Assembly: GCA_031403155.1 (NCBI GenBank)
Contig: JANNSX010000045.1
Coordinates: 1-10,958 of the forward strand
DNA: 10,958 nt
Direction: 5' to 3'
Source of the DNA: JANNSX01 sp031403155
GTDB lineage: Bacteria; Pseudomonadota; Alphaproteobacteria; Rhizobiales; Hyphomicrobiaceae
This document shows, in pieces, positions 1 to 6,224 of the stretch (position 1 is its first letter; the number at the start of each line of letters is the position of its first letter). The notes below the pieces were generated by a model. That model had not been told where the DNA came from, did no database searches, and saw nothing but the letters and a program-made list of their open reading frames with translations. A program made the position numbers and the translations under genes.

Positions 1-2
1 CG

Positions 3-74
3 GATGTCTATTCACTGCTCGGCGTCAGCGCCGCGCTGAAGCAGGCCGAGGAGGCGTGCGCGGCGAAGTCATAG
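3..74 (+). CDS. C-terminal end of an unidentified protein (partial)
   Basis: Only the last 23 codons are inside the window, ending at TAG 72-74. The frame reads DVYSLLGVSAALKQAEEAC and then AAKS. It looks like a natural soluble, helical C-terminus with good GC-rich codon use. One other frame is also open across this short stretch, so the choice rests on codon style. I do not recognise the family and assign no function. The next gene is convergent, with 23 bp between the two stop codons. Confidence 0.35.
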   Translation, partial: DVYSLLGVSAALKQAEEACAAKS

Positions 75-97
75 GGTAGCTCGACGACTTCAGCGAG

Positions 98-535
98 CTA
101 CGCCCCCGGCAGCACCAGGAACGCCGCGCCCACCATGGCGATGACGCCGGCGAAGCGGCTGGCCATGACCTTCGCGCGCTCGGCCGTCATGAACTGGCCG
201 GCGACCAGGAAGGCGACGCCGAGGCCGACGGCAAGCAGCAGGAACCACATCACCATGGCCGGCGGTAGCCAAAGAGCGGTCGCCGCGATCAGCTTGCCCG
301 CGCCGCCTCCCATGAGGCCGAGCGCGAAGAGCGCGATGACGACCGCGAAGGTGATGACAAAAGCCAGCGCGTGCCAGCCCATGTCGGCGAAGGGCATGCC
401 GGCCCACAGTCCGAACAGCGGGAAGGCCGCCAGCATCGGCAGCACCAGCCAGTTCGGTACTGTTCCGCGCCAGAAATTGAAGGCCGCGCCGAGGGCCAAA
501 AGGGCAACCGGGATTAAAATAGATGGTTCGAGCAT
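98..535 (-). CDS. CpaA/TadV-type prepilin peptidase homologue (A24 family), probably inactive
   Basis: This is a 145-residue, very hydrophobic protein with about five or six membrane segments, the size expected for short A24 peptidases of the Tad/Flp pilus type that lack the methylase domain. The family landmarks are visible: V-P-N at residues 26-28 (usually I-P-N) and G-G-G-x-x-K-L at 76-82. However, the family normally has Asp six residues before the I-P-N isoleucine and Asp inside G-x-G-D. Here these positions are Asn20 and Ala79 (the loop reads GGGAGKL), so both catalytic aspartates appear to be gone. The start at 535 is chosen because GGGAGG (541-547 region) sits five bases upstream; a longer frame begins at 613 but has no such site. 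No other tad/cpa genes are seen nearby. The family call is good; loss of peptidase activity is inferred. Confidence 0.75.
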   Translation of the reverse strand: MLEPSILIPVALLALGAAFNFWRGTVPNWLVLPMLAAFPLFGLWAGMPFADMGWHALAFVITFAVVIALFALGLMGGGAGKLIAATALWLPPAMVMWFLLLAVGLGVAFLVAGQFMTAERAKVMASRFAGVIAMVGAAFLVLPGA

Positions 536-540
536 GGTTT

Positions 541-547
541 GCCTCCC
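541..547 (-). promoter_or_regulatory. Ribosome binding site fixing the start of the CpaA-like gene
   Basis: On the minus strand this reads GGGAGGC, with five bases before the ATG at 535. It supports the 145-residue product over the upstream in-frame ATG at 613, which would add 26 non-membrane residues. Confidence 0.6.
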
Positions 548-693
548 TTGGGCGCGCAGGCGGATAGGCGGGGAGGCTAAGTTGTGTCGGGTTAGCGAAA
601 GGTTAATGGGCAAGAGCCGCAGTCACGGCGTTTTGACTTCCCCGCACCCACTGCGAGTGCACCATGGCTCCACCAAGAAACGGAAGGTGCTCC

Positions 694-1341
694 ATGCGGT
701 TGTCGATTGTGATTGTCGCCTTGTTCTCGATTTCAGCGGCTTACGCGGCGCCCGCTGTTGCCCAAACCACCACGCAGACGCCTCCGGCCGCTGAAGCGCC
801 AGCCAATCCGCCGATCGATCCCGGATTGCTGGGCGAGCTGCGCAAAGGGGGTTACCTCCTCTTTTTCCGCCACGGGCTGACGCCCAACTACGCCGATCCC
901 GACGACACGACCCTCGACAACTGCGCCACCCAGCGCAATCTCTCGAAAGAGGGCATCGCCCAATCGACGACCATGGGCGAGGCTTTCCGGGAGCTCGAGA
1001 TTCCGCTCGGCATCGTCCGTGCCAGCCCCTATTGCCGCTGCATGGATACGGCCTGGCTTGCCTTCGGACGCTTCGAACGGGACTTGAACATCCGTCTCAC
1101 CGGCGAAAACCCGGAGACCCATCCCGACGAGGCCAAGCGCTGGAAGCACATGCGCAACATCGCCAAGATCCTGCCATTGCCCGGCACCAACTCGATCTTC
1201 GTCAGCCACGGCACGGCCGGCGAGGTGTTCGGCGCCGGTTATCTCAAGGAGGGCGAGGCGGTGATCTTGAAACCGGACGGTGCCAGTGGCTGGAAGCTGA
1301 TAGGCCGGGTCACATCCGATCAGTGGCAAGCGGGACCGTGA
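694..1341 (+). CDS. Exported histidine phosphatase family protein
   Basis: This 215-residue protein belongs to the histidine phosphatase (phosphoglycerate mutase-like) superfamily, which transfers phosphate through an active-site histidine. The visible catalytic set is complete: FRHG at residues 58-61 (Arg59, His60 nucleophile), the second arginine in SPYCRC (Arg115), and SHG at 171-173 (His172). An N-terminal signal peptide (MRLSIVIVALFSISAAYA) followed by an Ala/Pro/Thr-rich linker to about residue 40 indicates export to the periplasm. Cysteines at 77, 114 and 116 recur in this bacterial subfamily as I know it and could pair outside the cytoplasm. The start at 694 is preferred over the in-frame ATG at 664 because GGAAGG lies seven bases upstream and it begins the signal peptide cleanly. 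The substrate is unknown. The gene lies between the divergent CpaA-like gene and pheT, with 175 bp before pheT. Confidence 0.85.
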   Translation: MRLSIVIVALFSISAAYAAPAVAQTTTQTPPAAEAPANPPIDPGLLGELRKGGYLLFFRHGLTPNYADPDDTTLDNCATQRNLSKEGIAQSTTMGEAFRELEIPLGIVRASPYCRCMDTAWLAFGRFERDLNIRLTGENPETHPDEAKRWKHMRNIAKILPLPGTNSIFVSHGTAGEVFGAGYLKEGEAVILKPDGASGWKLIGRVTSDQWQAGP

Positions 1342-1516
1342 GAGTTTGGCCGCATTTGAGTTCCCCCTCCGCCTGCGCTAAATGCTTGGGCCAAGCAGAG
1401 CTGGGCTGAGTTCGTCGCGAAGTCCGGCACCACAGGCTGCGCCGCTGCTGGGCTTCGGGAATTGACGCGACCCTCGGCGCCAGCCTACGGCCTCCACACA
1501 AGTTTTGGTTTCGCCC

Positions 1517-3940
1517 ATGAAATTCACCCTCGCCTGGCTTCGCGACCATCTCGATACGGACTCTCCCATCGAGAAGCTCACCGATACACTCTCTTCCATC
1601 GGCCTCGAGGTCGAGGGGGTGGAGAATCCGGCGGCGAAGCTCTCGGCCTTCACGATTGCCCGCGTCGTCGAGGCGAAGCAACACCCCAACGCCGACAAGC
1701 TGCGCGTCTGCCAGGTCGACACCGGCAAGGGCATCCTCGAAATCGTCTGTGGCGCACCGAACGCGCGGACCGGCATGATCGGCGTCTTCGCGCCCATGGG
1801 CACCTTCATCCCCGGCACCGGTATCACTCTGGAAGCCAAGCCCGTGCGCGGCGTCGTCTCGAACGGCATGCTCTGTTCGGAGCGTGAGCTCGAGCTCTCC
1901 AACGAGCACGACGGCATCATCGAGCTCGATCCGAAATTCACCGGTGAGCTCGGCAAGCGTTACGTCGATGTCATGGGGCTCGACGATCCCGTCATCGAGG
2001 TCAAGGTGACGCCTAACCGGCCGGATGCGCTGGGTGTGCGCGGCGTCGCGCGCGATCTGGCGGCCGCCGGCCACGGCAAGTTGAAACCCGAGAAGCGCGG
2101 CTGGACGGGCGAGGGCAAATTCGATTGCCCGGTGCCGATCGATCTCGAATTCCCGAAGGGCGATGAGGCGGCTTGCCCCGTGTTCGGTGGGCTTTACATT
2201 AAGGGCGTCAAGAACGGTCCCTCGCCCGCCTGGCTGCAGCAGCGGCTCAAGGCGATCGGTCTCCGCCCGATCTCCACGCTCGTCGACATCACCAACTACA
2301 TCACCTTCGACCGCGCGCGCCCGCTGCACGTCTACGACGCCGACAAACTCAAGGGCACGATCCACGCCCGCTTCGGCAAGCGAGGGGAAAGCTTCCTCGC
2401 CCTCGACGGCAAGACCTACGCTGTCGATGAGACGATGACGGTCATCGCCGATGACAGTGGCGTGCTCGGCCTCGGCGGCATCATCGGTGGCGATTCGACC
2501 GGTTGCAGCGATGGCACCACGAACGTCCTCATCGAGAGCGCCTATTTCGATCCGGTGCGTACCGCCACCACCGGCCGCCGGAACGGCATCAACTCGGATG
2601 CGCGCTACCGCTTCGAGCGCGGTATCGATCCGGCTTCGGTGCCGGTCGGCGTGGCGCTCGGCGTCGAGATGATCCTGAACTTGTGTGGCGGTACGCCGAG
2701 CAAACCGCTAACGGCCGGCAAGGTGCCGGAGCGCAATCTCGTCGTCGGTTTCGATCCGGCGCGGGTGAGAAAGCTCGCGGGGCTCGAGACCGAGAACAAG
2801 GAAGTGACGCGTATCCTCGACGCGCTGGGCTTCGCCTCGAAGCGGAAAGGCGAGATGCTCGAAGTCGCTGTCCCGAGCTGGCGGCCGGATGTGCACGGCG
2901 CCGCCGATCTCGTCGAGGAGGTGGTCAGGATCGTCGGCATCGACAAGGTGCCGTTCACGCCGCTGCCGCGCGGGCGGGGCGTTGCGCGTGCGGTTCTGAC
3001 CGAGACGCAGAAGCGCGTGCGCCGCGCGCGCCGCGTGCTCGCTGGGCGTGGCCTCGTGGAAGCCATCACCTGGAGCTTCATCACGTCGGATCAGGCCAAG
3101 CTCTTTGGTGGCGGCGCGGAGGCGCTCGACCTCGCAAATCCGATTTCCTCCGAAATGACCAGCATGCGGCCGAGCTTGCTGCCGGGGCTTATCGCGGCAG
3201 CGCAGCGCAATCTCGATCGCAGCCAATCCGACATCGGCCTCTTCGAGGTCGGCCAGGCCTATCGCGGCATCAAGCCGGAAGACCAGTATTTCGCCGCCGC
3301 CGGTATCAGGACCGGGCTGTCTCGCTTGGGCGGCGCGGGCCGGCACTGGAGCGCGGGCAAGGACGATGCGGGCCTGTTCGATGCGAAGTCGGACGCCGCA
3401 GCGCTCATCGCCGCCCTCGGCCTCGATGCCAACCGCCTGATGGTGACGCGCGATGCGCCGGCGTGGTTTCATCCGGGCCGCTCCGGCACGATCCGGCTCG
3501 GACCTAAGATCGCGCTCGCCCATTTCGGCGAGCTGCATCCCTCCGTGCTGAAAGTCTTCGACATCGATCAGCCGGCCGTTGCATTCGAAGTGTTCCTCGA
3601 TGCGCTGCCGCAGCCCAAGAAGAAGGCCAAGGCGCGGCCTGCTTTCGAAGCGGGCGATCTGCAGCCCGTGCGCCGCGACTTCGCCTTCGTCGTCGGTCGC
3701 GATGTGGCGGCTGCCGATGTCGTGAAGGCCGCCGAGAGCGTCGACCGGAAGCTCATTTCCCAAGTCAACGTGTTCGATGTGTTCGAGGGGGCCTCCCTCG
3801 GCGCGGACAAGAAGTCGATCGCCATCGAGGTGACGCTGAGCCCCAAGGAGCGTACCCTCACCGATCCCGAGATCGAGCAGGTGGCGCAAAAGATCGCCGG
3901 CGAGGTGAAGCGCCAGACGGGCGGAGAGATCCGGGGGTAG
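1517..3940 (+). CDS. pheT: Phenylalanine--tRNA ligase beta subunit
   Basis: The beta chain of the cytoplasmic alpha2-beta2 enzyme that charges tRNA-Phe with phenylalanine. It has 807 residues, close to the usual ~800. The N-terminus MKFTLAWLRDHLDTD is typical. Domains in order: N-terminal helix and EMAP-like tRNA-binding OB fold (about 38-148, with KQHPNADKLRVCQVD), the B3/B4 editing domain (about 200-385), B5 (about 400-475, ending with LVEEVVRIVGID), the catalytic-like core, and the C-terminal FDX-ACB anticodon-binding domain (about 713-807, starting LQPVRRDFAFVV). The frame is intact. The start is the ATG at 1517; a TTG four codons upstream is less likely, and no strong Shine-Dalgarno site precedes either. 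The 175-bp upstream spacer holds no gene; a weak TTGACG at 1462 could be a -35 box. The catalytic alpha chain, pheS, is not directly upstream as it is in many bacteria. Confidence 0.97.
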   Translation: MKFTLAWLRDHLDTDSPIEKLTDTLSSIGLEVEGVENPAAKLSAFTIARVVEAKQHPNADKLRVCQVDTGKGILEIVCGAPNARTGMIGVFAPMGTFIPGTGITLEAKPVRGVVSNGMLCSERELELSNEHDGIIELDPKFTGELGKRYVDVMGLDDPVIEVKVTPNRPDALGVRGVARDLAAAGHGKLKPEKRGWTGEGKFDCPVPIDLEFPKGDEAACPVFGGLYIKGVKNGPSPAWLQQRLKAIGLRPISTLVDITNYITFDRARPLHVYDADKLKGTIHARFGKRGESFLALDGKTYAVDETMTVIADDSGVLGLGGIIGGDSTGCSDGTTNVLIESAYFDPVRTATTGRRNGINSDARYRFERGIDPASVPVGVALGVEMILNLCGGTPSKPLTAGKVPERNLVVGFDPARVRKLAGLETENKEVTRILDALGFASKRKGEMLEVAVPSWRPDVHGAADLVEEVVRIVGIDKVPFTPLPRGRGVARAVLTETQKRVRRARRVLAGRGLVEAITWSFITSDQAKLFGGGAEALDLANPISSEMTSMRPSLLPGLIAAAQRNLDRSQSDIGLFEVGQAYRGIKPEDQYFAAAGIRTGLSRLGGAGRHWSAGKDDAGLFDAKSDAAALIAALGLDANRLMVTRDAPAWFHPGRSGTIRLGPKIALAHFGELHPSVLKVFDIDQPAVAFEVFLDALPQPKKKAKARPAFEAGDLQPVRRDFAFVVGRDVAAADVVKAAESVDRKLISQVNVFDVFEGASLGADKKSIAIEVTLSPKERTLTDPEIEQVAQKIAGEVKRQTGGEIRG

Positions 3941-3945
3941 TGCTG

Positions 3946-3984
3946 CTCCGGGCCGGTTATGCACGCTGCATGTCCAGCCCGGAG
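3946..3984. terminator. Nested hairpin between pheT and the SEC-C gene, possible bidirectional terminator
   Basis: An outer 8-bp perfect stem, CTCCGGGC (3946-3953) with GCCCGGAG (3977-3984), encloses an inner ATGCA/TGCAT hairpin (3959-3963 with 3967-3971). It starts five bases after the pheT stop and lies 16 bases beyond the stop of the convergent SEC-C gene at 4001, so it could end transcription from both sides. No T-run follows on the plus strand, so intrinsic termination is uncertain. Confidence 0.45.
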
Positions 3985-4000
3985 TGTTGATCACTTCGAC

Positions 4001-4245
4001 CTAAAAGTAGTGGTCCCGTTCGGAGCCGTCATATCTGCCGCTCTTCAAGCAACAGCGCTTGAAACCGGTGGCCGGAGCCGCAGGGGCACAAGTCGTTCCG
4101 GCCGAGCTTCTCGACCAGCTCGACATTGCCGTGCACGACCCGGTCGCCGCGTTTGACTTTTGCTTCAGACGGGAAGGACCTGCGGCGTTTGCTCGAGGTC
4201 TCAAAAGCTCGGTAGGTGATCGTGATTGCGGATGTTCTTAACCAT
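4001..4245 (-). pseudogene. Small SEC-C zinc-motif protein, broken by two +1 frameshifts
   Basis: A SEC-C motif (zinc-binding C-x-C...C-C, as at the SecA C-terminus) is split over frames. From the ATG at 4245, preceded by GGAGGC, the first frame reads MVKNIRNHDHLPSF and stops at once. Removing one T from the T4 run (plus-strand A's at 4203-4206) continues it as ETSSKRRRSFPSEAKVKRGD and on to GRNDLCPCGSGHR. Removing one more T from the T3 run (4062-4064) joins FKRCCLKSGRYDGSERDHYF, ending at TAG 4001-4003. The restored protein would be about 80 residues with a complete GRNDLCPCGSG...FKRCCL motif. As written, no single frame carries all the zinc ligands, so the product would be truncated or non-functional. 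The damage may be true decay or errors in homopolymer runs. The motif is clear; the role of the protein is unknown. The gene is convergent with pheT and divergent from the RDD gene. Confidence 0.75.
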
Positions 4246-4250
4246 GACAC

Positions 4251-4256
4251 GCCTCC
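4251..4256 (-). promoter_or_regulatory. Strong ribosome binding site of the SEC-C gene
   Basis: GGAGGC on the minus strand, five bases before the ATG at 4245. It fixes the start in a frame that closes after 14 codons, which is what exposes the first frameshift. Confidence 0.6.
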
Positions 4257-4275
4257 AATTCTGATTGGGCCCGCG

Positions 4276-4304
4276 CAACTATCAGCAATCAGATTGCAGA
4301 TCAA
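4276..4304 (-). promoter_or_regulatory. Candidate promoter of the SEC-C gene
   Basis: On the minus strand, TTGATC (4299-4304) and TAGTTG (4276-4281) are separated by 17 bases, resembling sigma-70 type -35 and -10 boxes. Transcription would begin near 4269, about 24 bases before the ATG. The match is only partial and was judged by eye. Confidence 0.35.
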
Positions 4305-4365
4305 GCGACGGCCTCCCATGTCCAGCGATGCCACGCTATAGTCGCTCATCGACGGGAGGTGCACG

Positions 4366-5085
4366 ATGACATGGACACGGGCGGGGTTTTGGCGGCGGTT
4401 GGACGCGCTCGTCGTCGACTTCATCGTCTTGGCGGCGGTCATCCAGATCGCGGCCTTCGTGCTCTACCCGCTGACCGATGGGCGGCTGCAGGCCCAGGGC
4501 CTGATCCGCATGGTCTCGTGCCAGTCGCTCGCGGCGCCGCCGGCGGGCGTCGCGGTGCCGCAGGAGTTTGCCTCGGGTCCCCTGAAAGACTGCCGCGTCG
4601 GTCTGCTCGGATTGGAGTACGGCCACTATCTCGAGGTCGAGGCCCAGTCGAGCGACGAACCGTGGACGAAGCTGCTCGATCGAAGCGGCAACGCCGCGAC
4701 CGTGCTGTCGCTCGATCTGCTGATGCTGCCGCTGTTGATGCTCTGGCGCGCATTCGCCGACGGGCGCTCGGCGCAGACACTCGGGCGGCGGGTGGCCGGG
4801 CTCAAGGTGGTGACCGGCGAGGCCAGCGCACCCGGCTTCGGCACGGCGTTGCTGCGTCAGCTTATCCTCTGGTGGCCGATGCTCTTGGGCCTGCCCTTCG
4901 ATGTGCGATCGCCCTTGTCCGGGAGCTTCGAGCTGACCGGCGCCAGCTTCACGGTCAACATCACCGATATTCTCGTGCTGACCATGCTCGTCTGGTTCGT
5001 CATCGCCATCGTCATGATCGCGCGGCGGCAAGATCCGCTCCACGATCGCTGGGTCGGGACGAGGGTGGTCACGCCGGAAAAGTGA
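4366..5085 (+). CDS. RDD family membrane protein
   Basis: This 239-residue inner-membrane protein carries the signature residues of the RDD family: GFWRRLDALVVDF near the N-terminus (Arg10/11, Asp18), QTLGRRVAGLKVV at 137-149, and the late Asp in DPLHDRWVGTRVV at 223-235. Three or four hydrophobic segments are visible, at about 15-35, 113-130, 163-178 and 202-220. Between the first two lies an unusually long hydrophilic loop (about 37-110) with two cysteines, Cys52 and Cys76. If the N-terminus is cytoplasmic, the loop is periplasmic and the pair could form a disulfide. The ATG at 4366 has GGGAGG (4354-4359) six bases upstream, and a TATAGT at 4337-4342 could be the -10 box. RDD proteins have varied or unknown roles, some proposed in ion transport; nothing here settles the function. 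It is divergent from the SEC-C pseudogene, with 120 bp between starts. Confidence 0.85.
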   Translation: MTWTRAGFWRRLDALVVDFIVLAAVIQIAAFVLYPLTDGRLQAQGLIRMVSCQSLAAPPAGVAVPQEFASGPLKDCRVGLLGLEYGHYLEVEAQSSDEPWTKLLDRSGNAATVLSLDLLMLPLLMLWRAFADGRSAQTLGRRVAGLKVVTGEASAPGFGTALLRQLILWWPMLLGLPFDVRSPLSGSFELTGASFTVNITDILVLTMLVWFVIAIVMIARRQDPLHDRWVGTRVVTPEK

Positions 5086-5150
5086 GGCTCGTCGGGGGGG
5101 CGGCCTGCGGTCGCCTCTCCGTGGTTTACTCGGCAATGATCTCCCTTGTG

Positions 5151-5289
5151 GCCGCCCCTCACCCTCCCCTCTCCCCGTACGCGGCGCTTCGGGGAGAGGA
5201 AGGCGAAAGTCGTGCCAGAACACATGTCAGGGGCGCATTGCGTCACTTCCTCTCCCCGCTAGCGGGGAGAGGGGAGGGTGAGGGGCGGC
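5151..5289. repeat. Compound palindromic intergenic repeat (BIME/REP-like)
   Basis: Two perfect 27-bp arms, 5151-5177 and 5263-5289, are inverted copies of each other, rich in CCCTCACC/CTCTCCCC on the left and the complement on the right. Each arm also forms a local hairpin: CCTCTCCCC (5168-5176) with GGGGAGAGG (5191-5199), and a perfect 24-bp palindrome at 5249-5272 centred on CTAG. A 40-50 bp non-palindromic core lies between the hairpins. The layout (two facing REP-like palindromes in a spacer) matches bacterial interspersed palindromic elements, and similar CTCACCCTCCCCTCTCCCC repeats occur in many proteobacterial genomes as I know them. It lies between the ends of the RDD gene and yebC, so it could also end transcription on both strands. 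The rest of the 281-bp spacer holds no gene. Confidence 0.8.
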
Positions 5290-5366
5290 GGCAGAAACGG
5301 TGCAAGCCGCACGGCCTTTCCCGTGCTGCGACGCGGTCGCCCTGCAAATCGCCGTGCAGCACCAGC

Positions 5367-6116
5367 CTACGCCGCCGTGAGCTTCGCCAGCACCGCCTCC
5401 GACACCTCGAAATTGGCATAGACGTTCTGCACGTCGTCGTCCTCGTCGAGGGCCGCGATGAGCTTCATGATCGATTGCGCACTGTCCTCGTCGGCGGCTG
5501 TGGTCAGGGTCGGCTTCCAGATGCTCTTGACGCTCTCCGCCTCGCCGAAGCGGGCTTCCAGCGCCTGCGCGACGGTTCCCAAGCTGTCGAAGGAGCAGGT
5601 GACGAGATGGCCGTTGGTATCGCTCATGACATCGTCGGCCCCGGCCTCGATCCCGGCCTCGAGCATATCGTCTGCCGAGGCCTTGGCGGCCGGATACGCG
5701 ATCTCACCCACCCGGTTGAACATGTGGCCGACGGAGCCCGTGGCGCCCAGATTGCCGCCGTACTTCGAGAATACCGCGCGAACCGCCGCGCCCGTGCGAT
5801 TGCGATTGTCCGTCAGCGCTTCGGCGATAACCGCGACGCCGCCCGGTGCATAGCCCTCGTAGCGGATCTCCTCGAAAGTGTCGGCGTCGCCCCCGATCGC
5901 CTTCTTGATGGCGCGCTCGATATTGTCCTTGGGCATGTTCTCCGCCCGCGCCGCCTGCACGGCGAGGCGCAATCGCGGGTTCATGCTGGGGTCGGGCGTG
6001 CCCATCTTGGCCGAGACGGTGATCTCGCGGGCGAGCTTGGAGAATACCTTGGAGCGCACCGCGTCCACGCGCCCCTTCTTGTGCATGATGTTCTTGAATT
6101 GTGAATGGCCGGCCAT
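5367..6116 (-). CDS. yebC: YebC/PmpR family DNA-binding or ribosome-associated regulator
   Basis: A 249-residue cytoplasmic protein of the TACO1/YebC family, full length (about 240-250 is usual). The start MAGHSQFKNIMHKKGRVDA is a near-consensus family N-terminus (MAGHSKWANI.HRK in others), which fixes the ATG at 6116; a longer frame begins at 6215 but its first 33 residues look non-coding. Further family blocks are AREITVSAKMGTPDPSMNPR, NMPKDNIERAIKKAIGG, YEGYAPGGVAVIAEALTDN, and a C-terminal ALDEDDDVQNVYANFEVS. Members were first described as transcriptional regulators and some have later been linked to translation of proline-rich stretches; the sequence cannot decide between these roles. 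No clear Shine-Dalgarno site is seen. In many bacteria yebC precedes ruvC; here its downstream neighbour is a palindromic repeat and the convergent RDD gene. Confidence 0.95.
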   Translation of the reverse strand: MAGHSQFKNIMHKKGRVDAVRSKVFSKLAREITVSAKMGTPDPSMNPRLRLAVQAARAENMPKDNIERAIKKAIGGDADTFEEIRYEGYAPGGVAVIAEALTDNRNRTGAAVRAVFSKYGGNLGATGSVGHMFNRVGEIAYPAAKASADDMLEAGIEAGADDVMSDTNGHLVTCSFDSLGTVAQALEARFGEAESVKSIWKPTLTTAADEDSAQSIMKLIAALDEDDDVQNVYANFEVSEAVLAKLTAA

Positions 6117-6152
6117 GACGCGCTCGTGTCTTGCGGAGGGTGGGAAGTGGCG

Positions 6153-6158
6153 ATTGTA
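6153..6158 (-). promoter_or_regulatory. Candidate -10 box for yebC
   Basis: The minus strand reads TACAAT here (within TATACAAT), close to the TATAAT consensus, placing a start of transcription about 30 bases before the yebC ATG. No convincing -35 box is seen 16-18 bases upstream, so this is weak. Confidence 0.3.
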
Positions 6159-6224
6159 TAGCGCACGTCCAGGCGAAGTGGAAACCGGTTCGCCGGGAGG
6201 ACGTGCGCAAGGCAAAGGCTACGG

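Noticed and set aside
135..794. A 219-codon open frame on the plus strand
   Set aside because: Antisense to the CpaA-like gene and out of frame with the phosphatase; the membrane protein on the minus strand has family motifs and a good ribosome site.
1310..2365. A 351-codon open frame on the minus strand
   Set aside because: It is antisense to pheT, which has full family homology in the plus frame; the minus product has no recognisable motif.
2708..3994. A 428-codon open frame on the minus strand
   Set aside because: Antisense shadow of the pheT C-terminal half; no domain, no ribosome site.
4001..4245. Programmed ribosomal frameshifting in the SEC-C gene
   Set aside because: Two shifts would be needed within 80 codons, the T4 and T3 runs are too short for a standard slippery site, and no downstream pseudoknot or internal Shine-Dalgarno pattern was seen.
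5151..5289. CRISPR-like or tandem repeat array
   Set aside because: The copies are inverted, not direct, there are only two units and no regular spacers; a palindromic BIME/REP-type element fits better.
4359..6104. A 581-codon open frame on the plus strand
   Set aside because: It runs out of frame through the RDD gene, across the palindromic repeat, and antisense through yebC. Its residues are Arg/Ala/Gly-rich without any recognisable domain; it is a by-product of high GC content.
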